From the NCBI GenBank assembly GCA_001314715.1, contig LJSV01000001.1:1-64000 (forward strand): DNA of 64,000 nt, read 5' to 3'. The DNA comes from Rhodobacteraceae bacterium HLUCCA12. GTDB lineage: Bacteria > Pseudomonadota > Alphaproteobacteria > Rhodobacterales > Rhodobacteraceae. Numbering within the stretch: position 1 is the stretch's first letter; each line of letters starts with the position of its first letter. Made by a program: the position numbers and the translations under genes. A model generated the notes under the pieces. It saw only the letters and a list, made by a program, of their open reading frames with translations, made no database searches and had not been told where the DNA came from. This document shows, piece by piece, positions 9,094 to 20,583 of this stretch.

Positions 9094-9636
9094 TCAGCGC
9101 GTCATCACGAAGCCGGGCCGGGCGCGGTAGATCGCGCCCGTGACCAGACCGGCGACCACGGCCTTGATCATGTCACCGGGGATGAAGGCCCCCAGTGCCG
9201 CGACGGCCTCGGGCGGGGACAGATCGACGACCAGCATCATCCCGACCGCGCCGAAGGCATAGAGCACCAGAACCCCGCCGATCAGCGCCCCGGCGCCGGC
9301 CGAAACGCTCAGATCGACGCCGCGCCAATGCTCGGCGATCCAGCCGGTGACGAAGGCCGCGACCGGGAAGCCATAGAGAAAGCCCGCGGTCGGCCCGACG
9401 AATGCCCCCAGACCGCCGCGCCCGCCAGCCAGAAGCGGCAGACCCAGCGCGACCAGCGCCAGAAACAGCAGGACCGCCAGCGCCCCGCGCCGCGCGCCCA
9501 GGACGGCACCGCACAACATCACGCCCAGGCTTTGGGCCGAGATCGGAACACCGGTAAACAACATGAAACTGGGAAACAGGCCCAATACCGCGATCAGCGC
9601 GGCAAAGAGCGCCACCATTGTCAATGAACGTTCCAT
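9094..9636 (-). CDS. bioY: biotin ECF transporter substrate-binding protein BioY
   Basis: BioY is the membrane S component that binds biotin in energy-coupling-factor transporters. The 180-residue protein has about six helices, with the family segments FPSFMLFTGVPISAQSLGVM (ligand-binding loop), LLAGGRGGLGAFVGPTAGFL and GAFIPGDMIKAVVAG. AAAGGA precedes the ATG by eight bases. It is last in a bioM-bioN-bioY operon, 17 bases after bioN. The complete set of three matches the tripartite importer of Rhodobacter, in which BioMN raises the affinity of BioY. Confidence 0.95.
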   Translation of the reverse strand: MERSLTMVALFAALIAVLGLFPSFMLFTGVPISAQSLGVMLCGAVLGARRGALAVLLFLALVALGLPLLAGGRGGLGAFVGPTAGFLYGFPVAAFVTGWIAEHWRGVDLSVSAGAGALIGGVLVLYAFGAVGMMLVVDLSPPEAVAALGAFIPGDMIKAVVAGLVTGAIYRARPGFVMTR

Positions 9637-9653
9637 GGTTTTTCCTTTCTTGC

Positions 9654-10262
9654 TCAGTCGGGGCGGGCGACACCGCCGCGCGCCCGCAGGGCATCGGCCA
9701 GATGTTCGGCGTCGTCAAGAGCCAGAAGCGCCAGGGGCACCGCGATCTGGTATCCGGTCCGGCGCGGCGAACGCGCGCGCCAGGCATCCAGAAGCGCCGC
9801 GCCCTTTTGCGACAGAACCGGAATGCAGCGGATCACCAGCGCCAGCGCGAGGCTGATCGCGGCGGTGTTCACACCGATCCGGCGCAGCGGGTGCAGCACC
9901 CATTCCAGAACCGCGGTCATGTCGTCCAGCCGTGTGGTCAGCGTCACCAGGTTGGCCAGCGCCACCAGCGCCAGGATGCGCAGGCAGATTACCGCCCCCT
10001 CGGCCGGAGAGCGCGTCACCAGATGCCAGGCCATGATCAGCGCCAGAACCAGCAACAGCGGCCGCAACAGGCGTGCCCCGCGCGCCAGCGCGATGCGTCC
10101 GAGGGTGGCATAGAGTGCGCCCGTTACGGCCACGGCTGCGGCGATGATCGCGGGGTCGGACACCGGCAGCAGCACCACCATCGCGACGGTCATGGCCGCC
10201 ATCTTGGCCCCCGCCGGCACCCGGTGCAGCCAGCTGCGGTGTTCCAGCGTCATGGCCAGCAT
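9654..10262 (-). CDS. bioN: biotin ECF transporter transmembrane protein BioN
   Basis: T component (EcfT/CbiQ family) of the biotin importer, linking the ATPase BioM to BioY. It has 202 residues and several hydrophobic helices. The coupling-helix region near the C terminus contains the A-R-(S/G) motifs typical of EcfT: AWRARSPR and ADALRARGGVARP. The frame overlaps the end of bioM by 13 bases; a second ATG at 10253 would give an ATGA junction (4-base overlap) instead, so the exact start is uncertain. Position between bioM and bioY makes the assignment secure. Confidence 0.92.
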   Translation of the reverse strand: MLAMTLEHRSWLHRVPAGAKMAAMTVAMVVLLPVSDPAIIAAAVAVTGALYATLGRIALARGARLLRPLLLVLALIMAWHLVTRSPAEGAVICLRILALVALANLVTLTTRLDDMTAVLEWVLHPLRRIGVNTAAISLALALVIRCIPVLSQKGAALLDAWRARSPRRTGYQIAVPLALLALDDAEHLADALRARGGVARPD

Positions 10263-10969
10263 GGTTCATGCCCCCCCAGCGCGCGCATTTCGGCGGTAAA
10301 GTCATGCAGCACCGCCGCCGCCGGACCATCGGCCCGAAGCCGCCCCTCGTCAAGCCAGAGCACACGGTCGAACCCTTCCAGAAGCGCGGGCGCATGCGTC
10401 ACGACGACAAGTTGCTGGTCCAGATCCGCCAGTATGCGGTTCAGTTGCATGGTGGTGGGTAGGTCGAGCCCGGTAAACGGCTCGTCCATCAGGATCGCGG
10501 CGGGTTCCATCGCCAGCACCGCCATCAGGCACAGGTAATGGCGCTGACCCTGCGACAGCGTATGCGTCGAGCGATCGGCCCAGTCGGCGCGGCCATGCGC
10601 CTGCAACACGGCGCGGGCGCGGGCGCGGGCCGCGCCGCGCGTGGCACCCAGTTGGGTCAGGCCAAAGGCGATTTCCTCTTCGACCGTGGGAAAGATGATC
10701 TGGTGATCGGGGTTTTGAAACAGAATGCCAAGCGCGCGGATCGCGGCCTTGCGGTCGGACATCACATCCACGCCCGCGACCCGGATCTGTCCGCGATCGG
10801 GCGCCTGCAAACCGGCGATCAGGCGCAAGAGGGTGCTTTTGCCCGATCCGTTCCGCCCGACAATGCCGATGCGCCGTTCGCTGAGTGACAGCGTCACCGC
10901 GTCGATCACCACGCGGCCGTCACGGCTGAAGGTGACATCCGAAAGTTCGATATGCGGCGTTGGCGGCAC
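10250..10969 (-). CDS. bioM: biotin ECF transporter ATPase BioM
   Basis: A component of the biotin ECF transporter, first gene of bioMNY. Walker A GRNGSGKSTLL, Q-loop ILFQNPDHQIIFPTVEEEI (the Q-N-P-D-x-Q pattern typical of ECF ATPases), signature LSQGQRHYLCLMA and Walker B AAILMDEPFTGLDLPT are all present. The likely start is GTG at 10969, nine bases after AGGAG, giving about 239 residues; a longer frame from 11038 adds a non-conserved N terminus. It begins 77 bases after the VOC gene on the same strand and could share its transcript. No BioR-type box was seen upstream. Confidence 0.93.
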   Translation of the reverse strand: MPPTPHIELSDVTFSRDGRVVIDAVTLSLSERRIGIVGRNGSGKSTLLRLIAGLQAPDRGQIRVAGVDVMSDRKAAIRALGILFQNPDHQIIFPTVEEEIAFGLTQLGATRGAARARARAVLQAHGRADWADRSTHTLSQGQRHYLCLMAVLAMEPAAILMDEPFTGLDLPTTMQLNRILADLDQQLVVVTHAPALLEGFDRVLWLDEGRLRADGPAAAVLHDFTAEMRALGGHEPCWP

Positions 10970-11046
10970 GCGGCACGGCTCCTGCGGTGGGTTGGCACTT
11001 GTGCCGGTTCCCTTGCCCGTCCGCTGCCGTGGATGCAAGCGCGGAT

Positions 11047-11637
11047 TCAGCCGCGACGATAGGGGGCGCGGGGCGCGCGGTCCTCGGACAGGCTGTCGAA
11101 GCGTTGTACGCTCAGGGCTTCGATGGCGTCGGCAAGGTGGATCTCGGCGATGTTGTAGTCGCCGCGCGCCACGCGGATCTTGTGGGCCTCCAGCAAGACC
11201 TCGGCATGGGTCAGGCCTGTCGGCGGTTCGAAACGATAGGCGGCCAGTTCGATGGTCAGGCCCAGCGGATCGTTAAAATAGATCGAATCCATGAAGCCGC
11301 GGTCCTTGGGGCCGCTGTGGCGGATGCCGCGCTCGTCCAGCCGTTCGACGGCTTGGGAAAAGGTCGCCTTGGACACGTTGATCGCGATATGATGCACGCA
11401 ACCGGGTTCGGTCGGGGTGCGGCGCGGATCGGGTTTGCGATCCTCGTTGGTGAAGATCGTGATCAGCCGCCCGTCGCCCGGATCGAAGTAGAGATGGCTT
11501 TCGCCCGCCTCGTCCAGATTGGGCTGTTCGAACACGAAGGGCATGCCCAGCACCCCCTCCCAGAAATCGATCGAGGTCTGGCGGTCCGCACCGACCAGCG
11601 TGATATGGTGAATGCCCTGGGCCTGCAGCTTGCGCAT
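11047..11637 (-). CDS. VOC-family (glyoxalase/dioxygenase fold) protein
   Basis: A 196-residue protein of the vicinal-oxygen-chelate superfamily. The first beta-alpha module contains [22 protein letters not shown], whose second His (GIHHI) is the usual metal ligand. A second module follows [10 protein letters not shown] and ends with [16 protein letters not shown], where Glu in I-E-L is the typical last metal ligand. The layout resembles ring-cleaving dioxygenase-like proteins (PcpA/LinE type) as much as glyoxalases, but it is shorter than those two-repeat enzymes. The ATG at 11637 lies eight bases after AGGAG; a TTG just before is less likely. Substrate unknown. Confidence 0.75.
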   Translation of the reverse strand: MRKLQAQGIHHITLVGADRQTSIDFWEGVLGMPFVFEQPNLDEAGESHLYFDPGDGRLITIFTNEDRKPDPRRTPTEPGCVHHIAINVSKATFSQAVERLDERGIRHSGPKDRGFMDSIYFNDPLGLTIELAAYRFEPPTGLTHAEVLLEAHKIRVARGDYNIAEIHLADAIEALSVQRFDSLSEDRAPRAPYRRG

Positions 11638-11807
11638 CAACTCGGCTCCTGTGTCGGTGGATTGTGCGACAGGTTGTAGAACCGGCTGTCGAAAGTCAAC
11701 GAACGCCCGCCAGCCCGGCGGTGTGCCGGCATCGGCAAGCGGCCTTGCCTGTTGCGCGCGATTTACCTACACCCGTGCGCGAACCGCCTTTGATCATGGG
11801 ATCCCCG

Positions 11808-13145
11808 ATGCGCCTTTCCCGCTACTTCCTGCCCGTTCTCAAGGAAACGCCGTCCGAGGCGCAGATCGTCAGTCACCGGCTGATGCTGCGCGCAGGCATG
11901 ATCCGCCAGCAGGCGGCGGGGATCTATTCCTGGCTGCCGCTGGGATACCGCGTGCTGCGCCGGATCGAACAGATCGTCCACCAAGAGCAAGAGCGCGCGG
12001 GTCACATCCCGCTTTTGATGCCGACGCTGCAACCGGCGGATCTGTGGCGCGAATCCGGGCGCTACGACGACTACGGGCAAGAGATGCTGCGCATCCAGGA
12101 TCGCCACAAGCGCGACCTGCTTTATGGACCGACGAACGAAGAGATGATCACCGACATCTTTCGGGCCCATGTCGGCAGCTACAAGGATCTGCCGCTGACG
12201 CTGTATCATATCCAGTGGAAATTTCGCGATGAGATCCGCCCGCGCTTTGGCGTGATGCGCGGGCGCGAGTTCCTGATGAAGGACGGCTACAATTTCGACG
12301 TGGACCGCGAGGCGGCGCTGCATGCCTACAACCGGCACATGGTCAGTTACCTGCGCACGTATGAGCGCATGGGCCTGACCGCGATTCCGATGCGCGCGGC
12401 CTCGGGGCCGATTGGCGGCGACAACACGCATGAGTTCCTGGTGCTGGCGCAGACCGGCGAATCCGAGGTCTTTTACGACGACCGTGTCACCGCGCTGAAG
12501 CTGGGCACCCGGAAGGTCGATTTCGATAACCGGGCCGAGGTCGCGGCGATCTGCGAGGAATTCACCAGCCTCTATGCACGCACCGACGAGACCCACGACC
12601 CGGCGCTGTTCGATGCCATACCCGAGACCCACCGCAAGGTTGGCCGCGGCATCGAGGTCGGGCAGATCTTCTATTTCGGAACCAAGTATTCCGAGGCGAT
12701 GGGCGCCACCGTCGCCACCGCCGACGGGCGCCGCGTGCCTGTCGAGATGGGTTCGCACGGGATCGGCGTCAGCCGCCTTCTGGGGGCGATCATCGAGGCC
12801 AGCCATGACGACAAGGGCATCATCTGGCCTGAAGGCGTGACGCCGTTCCACGCCGGGATCGTCAACCTCAAGCAAGGTGACAGCGCGGCGGATGCCGCCT
12901 GCGACGGGCTTTACGCGGCGCTGGCGGCCAAGGGGCTGAGCGCGCTTTATGATGACCGCGACGAGCGCGCGGGCGCGAAGTTCGCGACGATGGACCTGAT
13001 CGGCCTGCCCTGGCGGATCACGGTCGGGCCACGCGGGCTGCAAAAGGGCGTGGTCGAGCTGACCTGCCGCCGCACCGGCGACAGCGAAGAGATGTCGCCC
13101 GAGGCTGCCGTGGATCGGCTGGGCCGAATTTACGCCGACTGGTGA
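11808..13145 (+). CDS. proS: proline-tRNA ligase, short (no editing insert) form
   Basis: Class II synthetase for proline. The start [20 protein letters not shown] is the usual alphaproteobacterial one. Catalytic motifs: motif 1 around [16 protein letters not shown], motif 2 [20 protein letters not shown], and [14 protein letters not shown] as motif 3. A C-terminal HGTP anticodon-binding domain follows ([11 protein letters not shown] onward). At 445 residues it lacks the ~180-residue INS editing domain of the 572-residue E. coli enzyme, as usual in alphaproteobacteria; clearance of Ala-tRNA-Pro would then need a separate ProXp/YbaK-type protein, not seen here. In-frame upstream ATGs exist, but 11808 has GGA eight bases upstream. 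Confidence 0.95.
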   Translation: MRLSRYFLPVLKETPSEAQIVSHRLMLRAGMIRQQAAGIYSWLPLGYRVLRRIEQIVHQEQERAGHIPLLMPTLQPADLWRESGRYDDYGQEMLRIQDRHKRDLLYGPTNEEMITDIFRAHVGSYKDLPLTLYHIQWKFRDEIRPRFGVMRGREFLMKDGYNFDVDREAALHAYNRHMVSYLRTYERMGLTAIPMRAASGPIGGDNTHEFLVLAQTGESEVFYDDRVTALKLGTRKVDFDNRAEVAAICEEFTSLYARTDETHDPALFDAIPETHRKVGRGIEVGQIFYFGTKYSEAMGATVATADGRRVPVEMGSHGIGVSRLLGAIIEASHDDKGIIWPEGVTPFHAGIVNLKQGDSAADAACDGLYAALAAKGLSALYDDRDERAGAKFATMDLIGLPWRITVGPRGLQKGVVELTCRRTGDSEEMSPEAAVDRLGRIYADW

Positions 13146-13207
13146 ACCGCCGCCGCATCGGTGCACCCGCGCGCGCCGTCGCCCGGTGTTGTTGCCCCGC
13201 CTGAAAC

Positions 13208-13239
13208 GAAAACGGGCGGGGCCGTTGTCAGCCCCGCCC
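13208..13239 (-). terminator. rho-independent terminator after acnA (minus strand)
   Basis: Between convergent proS and acnA lies the perfect 9-base-pair stem GGGCGGGGC / GCCCCGCCC (13214-13222 and 13231-13239, 8-base loop). On the minus strand it is followed by GTTTTCGTTTC, a T-rich tail, so it should end acnA transcription. Confidence 0.75.
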
Positions 13240-13272
13240 GCCTGATGTCGCCCTGGCGACGGTATCGGCCGC

Positions 13273-16044
<2,772 letters not shown>

Positions 16045-16144
16045 GGGCTGTGGCTCCCTTCTGGCAAACAGGGGTTCTCGCTGGGCATGCTCTTGCCTTA
16101 TCTGCCGTCAGCGATCAAGGGGGAGGGCCGATTTTTTGTATACT

Positions 16145-16156
16145 ATTGTGCACAAT
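16145..16156. promoter_or_regulatory. 12-base palindrome between acnA and the DUF1223 gene
   Basis: ATTGTGCACAAT is a perfect palindrome in an AT-rich island of the divergent gap, next to a second small palindrome GTATAC (16138-16143). The shape TTGT-N2-ACAA is common in operators of FadR-type GntR regulators. It is about 100 bases from the acnA start and 135 bases from the other gene, so it could control either or both. No regulator is encoded nearby. Confidence 0.4.
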
Positions 16157-16290
16157 TCGGCCGGCACGCGCCTCGCAAGCTGGTGCGCGGGGGTCACAAG
16201 CCGGTGTATGGGGCGGTTTTGGCCCTTGCGACGCCTTGCCACCGGGTTCATTTGCCTGCCATTAAGGACACGACGATCAATGAGGCGACA

Positions 16291-17175
16291 GTGAGACCAA
16301 GTGCAATGGCGCACAGGGCAGGACGGTTCTGGAACAGGGCGCGCGGCATTCTGGCCTGTGCGGTTGCCCTGATCGGCATGTCGACAGCACTGATGCCCGG
16401 CGCCGCGCGAGCGCAATTGTCGATGCCCGACGAATCCTATGCCAGTCAGGTCGTGCTGGAACTCTATACCTCGCAAGGATGCGCCGCCTGTCCGCCCGCC
16501 GATGCGATGATGGCCGATCTGGCGATGCGCGAGGACGTGATCGCGCTGGCGCTGCATGTCGATTACTGGGATTACATCGGCTGGACGGATGTCTTTGCCC
16601 GCCCCGGCCATGCCGAACGCCAGAAGGAATACGCCCGGCGCAATGGCCACAATACGATCTATACGCCTCAGGTCATCATCAACGGGCAGGATATCGTCGA
16701 AGGGTTCCGGGTGGCGCAGGTCATGGAGATGATCGCCGATCACCGCGCCCGTGCCGCGCGTGTCGACCTGGATCTTGAGCGTGTCGATGCCGGCGCGCTG
16801 GAGATCCGCCTGAGCAACCGCACCCCCGAGGAGCCGCTGATGCTGACCTCGCGCGGGCGCGAACCAGCCGCGCCGGCGCAACTGGGGGCGTTGGCGGAAC
16901 AGGCCCTGAACGGCGCGGACGGCGACGATCGCCGGCCACTGCGCCTGCAACTGGTGCGGTATCGGCCGTCCGCGCATGTAGAGATCAGCGCCGGCGAGAA
17001 CGCCGGCAGGCAGGCGCAGTATTTCAATATCGTCACCAGTTGGGAAACGATTGCCGATTGGGACATGCGCACGCCGCTTGAACTCTCGGTCGAGATCGAG
17101 GGGGAAGAGCCGGCGGTGGTGATCCTGCAAGAGCCCGATCACGGCGAGATCGTCGCCGCGGCCCGGCTGCGCTAA
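16291..17175 (+). CDS. DUF1223 family secreted thioredoxin-like protein
   Basis: A protein of about 294 residues with an N-terminal signal sequence (basic start, hydrophobic GILACAVALIGMSTALM, then A-R-A before the mature part). The mature domain opens with VVLELYTSQGCAACPPADAM, holding a C-x-x-C pair in a thioredoxin-like fold, followed by HVDYWDYIGWTD and YTPQVIINGQ, all conserved in DUF1223. Function of the family is not established; the cysteine pair and export suggest periplasmic redox or metal chemistry. GTG at 16291 has GAGG five bases upstream; ATG at 16306 is an alternative. The frame stays open far upstream, opposite acnA, but that is not coding. Confidence 0.85.
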   Translation: MRPSAMAHRAGRFWNRARGILACAVALIGMSTALMPGAARAQLSMPDESYASQVVLELYTSQGCAACPPADAMMADLAMREDVIALALHVDYWDYIGWTDVFARPGHAERQKEYARRNGHNTIYTPQVIINGQDIVEGFRVAQVMEMIADHRARAARVDLDLERVDAGALEIRLSNRTPEEPLMLTSRGREPAAPAQLGALAEQALNGADGDDRRPLRLQLVRYRPSAHVEISAGENAGRQAQYFNIVTSWETIADWDMRTPLELSVEIEGEEPAVVILQEPDHGEIVAAARLR

Positions 17176-17211
17176 GCCCGTTCGTCCGGCACGGGGCCGG
17201 CGCGGTCGGTT

Positions 17212-18087
17212 TCAGTCCTTGAACCAGCGGCGGTGAATCCAGAACCATTGATCCATGTTCTGCCGCACATGATGCGCCAGGCTGTCGTTGAGCGCCTGGG
17301 TCATGGTGACCGGGTCCGAATGCGGAACGGGCGCGTCGAACCAGATTCTGAAACTGAGGCCATCGGGCTGGCGGATCGCATAGCCGGGAACCACCACGGC
17401 ATCGTATTTCAGCGCGATTTCGGCCGCCGACAGCGCGGTTGGCGCGGGCTTTCCCAGGAAATCCAGCATCGCGCCATGTGCCATGTACTGGTCGATCACC
17501 ATGCCCAGGATGCCGCCGTTGCGCAGGAACCGCAGCATCGCGCCCATGCCCTCGCGCCCGCGCGGGAACATCGGTTTGCCGATACGTTCGATCGCCGCCA
17601 CATAACGCCGATTCGTCAGCGGGTTGCGCATCGGGGCATAAAGCCCGCCAAGCCGCAGGCCGCGTGCCAGCATCACGGCGCGGGCGGCATCGTAATTGCC
17701 CAGATGCCCCGAGACCAGAACCACCGGCTTGCCCGCGGCATGCGCCGCCTCCATCGCGGCAGCGCCCGGCCCTTCAAGCGGTGTGCCCGCGACATGGCGG
17801 GCAAGCTCTGGTCCCGACAACATTTCGATGAAGGCGCGGCCGACATTGTTGGCGACCGCGCCGCACAGGCGATCGACCTCGGCGCGGGGCAGGTCGGGAA
17901 AGACATGGGCGAGATTGGCGCGGATGCGCCTTCGCCCGCCCGAGAGGGGCGACAGCACATGCTGCGCCATCCAGCCGAAGCTGCGCACCCGCGCGGCATA
18001 GGGCAGCAGCATCGCCACCCCGATCACCGCGCGCACGGCGCCATCCTCGATCCGGTCGCGCAGGGTCGGTGCGGCCTGGGCCGTCAT
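17212..18087 (-). CDS. LpxL/HtrB-type lysophospholipid acyltransferase (HX4D intact)
   Basis: A 291-residue inner-membrane acyltransferase of the LpxL/LpxM (lipid A biosynthesis acyltransferase) family. One N-terminal hydrophobic segment is followed by RIRANLAHVFPDLP, the catalytic HLGNYD (H-x4-D), LYAPMRNPLTNR, the FPRGREGMGAMLRFLRNGG segment and DQYMAHGAMLDFLGKPA. It could acylate lipid A or another lipid such as ornithine lipid precursors. It starts with an ATGA overlap on the end of a second, similar gene, so the pair is co-transcribed, and acpP (acyl donor carrier) lies just upstream of the pair. The start at 18087 is fixed by this overlap. Confidence 0.87.
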   Translation of the reverse strand: MTAQAAPTLRDRIEDGAVRAVIGVAMLLPYAARVRSFGWMAQHVLSPLSGGRRRIRANLAHVFPDLPRAEVDRLCGAVANNVGRAFIEMLSGPELARHVAGTPLEGPGAAAMEAAHAAGKPVVLVSGHLGNYDAARAVMLARGLRLGGLYAPMRNPLTNRRYVAAIERIGKPMFPRGREGMGAMLRFLRNGGILGMVIDQYMAHGAMLDFLGKPAPTALSAAEIALKYDAVVVPGYAIRQPDGLSFRIWFDAPVPHSDPVTMTQALNDSLAHHVRQNMDQWFWIHRRWFKD

Positions 18088-19040
18088 GGCGCGGGTTCCT
18101 GCGGCGACGGGGCATCGGCGGGGTGGTCGTCTTTCCAGCGCTTGTGCCACCACAGCCACTGATCCTTGTGGCGGGCAACCATGCGGCCAAGCCCGTCATT
18201 GATCGCCTGCGTCATCGCGACGGGTTCGGAATGCGCGATGGGGTCGTCGATGAACGCGTCGAAATGGACCCCGTCGGGGCGACGGATGCCGTAGACCGGC
18301 ACCATCAGCGCATCGTGCTTCAGGCCCATCTCGGCGATCGACAGAACCGTGCGCGCGGGCTTGCCCAAAAAGTCCAGCATCACGCCATGCGGGCGGTCCA
18401 GATCGACGCTGATCGCCAGCATGCCGCCGCGGCGCAGGTGCCGCACCATCGACAGCACGCCCTGACGCCCGGCGGGGAAAAGCGGGCTGGTGACGGCCTC
18501 GACCGCCTTGGCGTAAAAGCGGTTGACGGCGGCACCGGGCATCGGCGTGTAAAAGGTGCCGACATCGAAGCCCTGCGCCCTGAGCGCGGCGCCGACGGCG
18601 GCGGAATTGCCGAAATGCGCGGTCAGCAGCAGGACCGGACGGCCCGCTTTGCGGGCCTCTTGCAGGGCGGGCCAGCCGGGGCCCGCGATCGGCGATTGCG
18701 CGGCATGGGCATAGAAATCCGGGCCCGAGATGATCTCGATCGTGGAACGGGCGATATTCTCGGGAACCGTGTCGCAGATCCGCGCCACTTCGTCATCCGG
18801 CAGGTGCGGGAACAGGTGCAGGACGCCGGCCCGGATACGCCGTCGCAGCCGTCCGCGCCGGGCCAGAACCCGCCGCCCGGCCCAGGCCGCCAGGCCCAGA
18901 CGCCACCGATAGGGCAGGGCCGTCAGCGCGTGCAACCCGGCCAGGGTGGCGCGTTCGCGCAAGCCGCGCGGCCCCGCATCGGTGCCCGTGCCGCGCGGCT
19001 GCGGCGGTCGGTCGGATGAGGGGGTGTCTGGGGGGGTCAT
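18084..19040 (-). CDS. LpxL/HtrB-like acyltransferase paralogue lacking the acidic residue of HX4D
   Basis: A 318-residue paralogue of the following gene, with the same order of family segments: RIRAGVLHLFPHLP, LYR-type binding region FYTPMPGAAVNRFY, FPAGRQGVLSMVRHLRRGG and DLDRPHGVMLDFLGKPA. At the active site it reads AHFGNSAAV, so the His is kept but the Asp/Glu four residues later is Ala. The catalytic dyad is therefore incomplete, which suggests loss of transferase activity, a changed mechanism or a partner role. The first ~45 residues are Pro-rich and not conserved; the ATG at 19040 (MTPPDTPSSDRPP) is preferred over longer starts, with weak ribosome-site support. Confidence 0.83.
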   Translation of the reverse strand: MTPPDTPSSDRPPQPRGTGTDAGPRGLRERATLAGLHALTALPYRWRLGLAAWAGRRVLARRGRLRRRIRAGVLHLFPHLPDDEVARICDTVPENIARSTIEIISGPDFYAHAAQSPIAGPGWPALQEARKAGRPVLLLTAHFGNSAAVGAALRAQGFDVGTFYTPMPGAAVNRFYAKAVEAVTSPLFPAGRQGVLSMVRHLRRGGMLAISVDLDRPHGVMLDFLGKPARTVLSIAEMGLKHDALMVPVYGIRRPDGVHFDAFIDDPIAHSEPVAMTQAINDGLGRMVARHKDQWLWWHKRWKDDHPADAPSPQEPAP

Positions 19041-19196
19041 GCTGGGGTCACGGGGGACAGCGCAGCCAAACGGGGATGCAGGATCCGCCGATCCGGCTGC
19101 GCCCGTCGTGAATGACGCGGTGGCGTCATTCCGGCGACAGGCGCCGCGCCGGCGCCGACCCGCCACGGGGCCGGGCGGCGCGGACCGCCGCGTCGG

Positions 19197-19430
19197 TCAG
19201 GCGGCTTCGGTGATGAACTTCACCGCGTCGCCGAAGGTCTGGATGTTCTCGGCGGCGTCATCGGGGATTTCGATGCCGAACTCTTCCTCGAACGCCATGA
19301 CCAGCTCCACCGTGTCCAGGCTGTCGGCCCCCAGATCGTCGATGAACGAGGCGTTCTCGGTGATCTTGTCCTCTTCGACGCCGAGATGCTCGACGACAAT
19401 CTTCTTCACGCGATCTGCGATGTCGCTCAT
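19197..19430 (-). CDS. acpP: acyl carrier protein
   Basis: Carries growing acyl chains on a phosphopantetheine arm in fatty acid synthesis. The 77-residue acidic protein has the attachment motif [10 protein letters not shown] with Ser37, and the usual flanks FIDDLG and [17 protein letters not shown] lies six bases before the ATG. It follows fabG on the same strand across 183 bases, with its own probable promoter (TTGCCA-N16-TATAGG), and is followed by the two acyltransferase genes. Confidence 0.98.
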   Translation of the reverse strand: MSDIADRVKKIVVEHLGVEEDKITENASFIDDLGADSLDTVELVMAFEEEFGIEIPDDAAENIQTFGDAVKFITEAA

Positions 19431-19560
19431 GGTCTTCCCTCGTTTATCTTCGGCGGTGCCCGCCCAAATGATCGTGGTCGCTTTCGCAAGCGGTGATGGC
19501 CGCGCACCACGGGGCGCCCGGCCTGATCTGCGCGGGCAGGTCCCGGCTCAATCAGCGCCG

Positions 19561-19588
19561 CCTATAGCACAGTCATGCGCCATGGCAA
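19561..19588 (-). promoter_or_regulatory. acpP: probable promoter of acpP
   Basis: On the minus strand TTGCCA (19588-19583) and TATAGG (19566-19561) are separated by 16 bases and lie about 130 bases upstream of the acpP start. This is the best sigma-70-like match in the fabG-acpP gap and would allow acpP to be expressed more strongly than fabG. Confidence 0.5.
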
Positions 19589-19613
19589 ACGCTTTCGAAC
19601 CCGGCTGCCCGGC

Positions 19614-20351
19614 TCAGATCATGGCCATTCCGCCGTTCACATGCAAGGTCGCGCCGGTGACATAAGCGGCCTCGGGCGAGGCCAGATACAACACCGCCGC
19701 CGCGATCTCTTCGGGGGTTCCCATGCGCTGCATGGGAATCTGCGCGTTGATCCGGGCCTTTTGCTCGTCGCTCAGCGTGTCGGTCATGGCGGTGGCGATG
19801 AAGCCCGGCGCGACCGCATTCGCGGTGATGTTGCGCGAGGCCACCTCGGCGGCGAGCGACTTGGTCAGCCCGATCAGCCCGGCCTTGGAGGCGGCATAGT
19901 TCACCTGGCCCGGATTGCCGGTGGCGCCGACGATCGAGGAGATATTCACGATCCGGCCCCAGCGCGCCTTCATCATCGGCCGCAAGACGCCGCGGCACAG
20001 GCGCATGGCGGCGGTCAGGTTGACATCGATCACCGACTGCCATTCGTCGTCGGACATGCGCATGAAGATGTTGTCGCGGGTGATGCCGGCATTGTTCACC
20101 AGAATGTCCACCGCGCCCATTGCCTCGCCGGCGGCCTTGGGCAAGGCGTCGACGGCCTGCGGATCCGAAAGGTTGCAGGGCAGGACATGCGCCCGCGCGC
20201 CCAATGCGCGGGCGAGTTCGTGCAGCGGCGCCTCGCGCGTGCCCGAAAGCCCGACGCTGGCCCCCGCGCCGTGCAGGGCGTGCGCGATCGACGCGCCGAT
20301 CCCGCCCGAAGCGCCGGTGATCAGCGCGCATTTGCCGGTCAGATCGAACAT
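19614..20351 (-). CDS. fabG: 3-oxoacyl-ACP reductase
   Basis: NADPH-dependent reductase of the fatty acid elongation cycle, 245 residues. The cofactor motif ITGASGGIGASIAHAL is at residues ~13-28, followed by NNAGITRDN and the catalytic Ser-Tyr-Lys set (NISSIVG, and VNYAASKAGLIG). The C terminus YVTGATLHVNGGMAMI is typical of FabG. AAAGGATG precedes the ATG with good spacing. It lies directly upstream of acpP. In the common rhodobacterial order fabD also adjoins it; here a dispersed repeat and a glycerate kinase gene lie on that side instead. Confidence 0.96.
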   Translation of the reverse strand: MFDLTGKCALITGASGGIGASIAHALHGAGASVGLSGTREAPLHELARALGARAHVLPCNLSDPQAVDALPKAAGEAMGAVDILVNNAGITRDNIFMRMSDDEWQSVIDVNLTAAMRLCRGVLRPMMKARWGRIVNISSIVGATGNPGQVNYAASKAGLIGLTKSLAAEVASRNITANAVAPGFIATAMTDTLSDEQKARINAQIPMQRMGTPEEIAAAVLYLASPEAAYVTGATLHVNGGMAMI

Positions 20352-20423
20352 GGTCTGTCATCCTTTCTGTCATGGCGCCCGAGCCGGGCGTTGCTGGCCG
20401 TGTTGCACCCCGTGGCCGGCCGG

Positions 20424-20495
20424 GCAGGGGGGCTGGCGCCCCCCTCTGGCCTGCGGCCATTCACCCCCGCCGCGTATTTTCGGCAAGATGAAGGG
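20424..20495 (+). repeat. dispersed intergenic repeat, copy 1
   Basis: First of three related elements. It has a GC hairpin GGGGGGC-TGGC-GCCCCCC (20427-20444), a second hairpin TGGCC-TGC-GGCCA (20447-20459), the segment TTCACCCCC, and a tail GCGTATTTTCGGCAAGATGA. It lies between the divergent fabG and glycerate kinase genes, so it is not an ordinary terminator here. Confidence 0.8.
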
Positions 20496-20583
20496 CCGCG
20501 CGGGCGCATCGTCCGGCGCGTTCTAGCAGCGGCGCGGGCTTTGTGCCAGAGAGAGGGTGAGTCAGGGTGCGACGGGGGATGCG

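Noticed and set aside
10970-11807. BioR-type operator (TTAT-N2-ATAA) for the bioMNY genes
   Set aside because: No such box is present upstream of bioM or of the VOC gene, so biotin control of this operon is not supported from the sequence.
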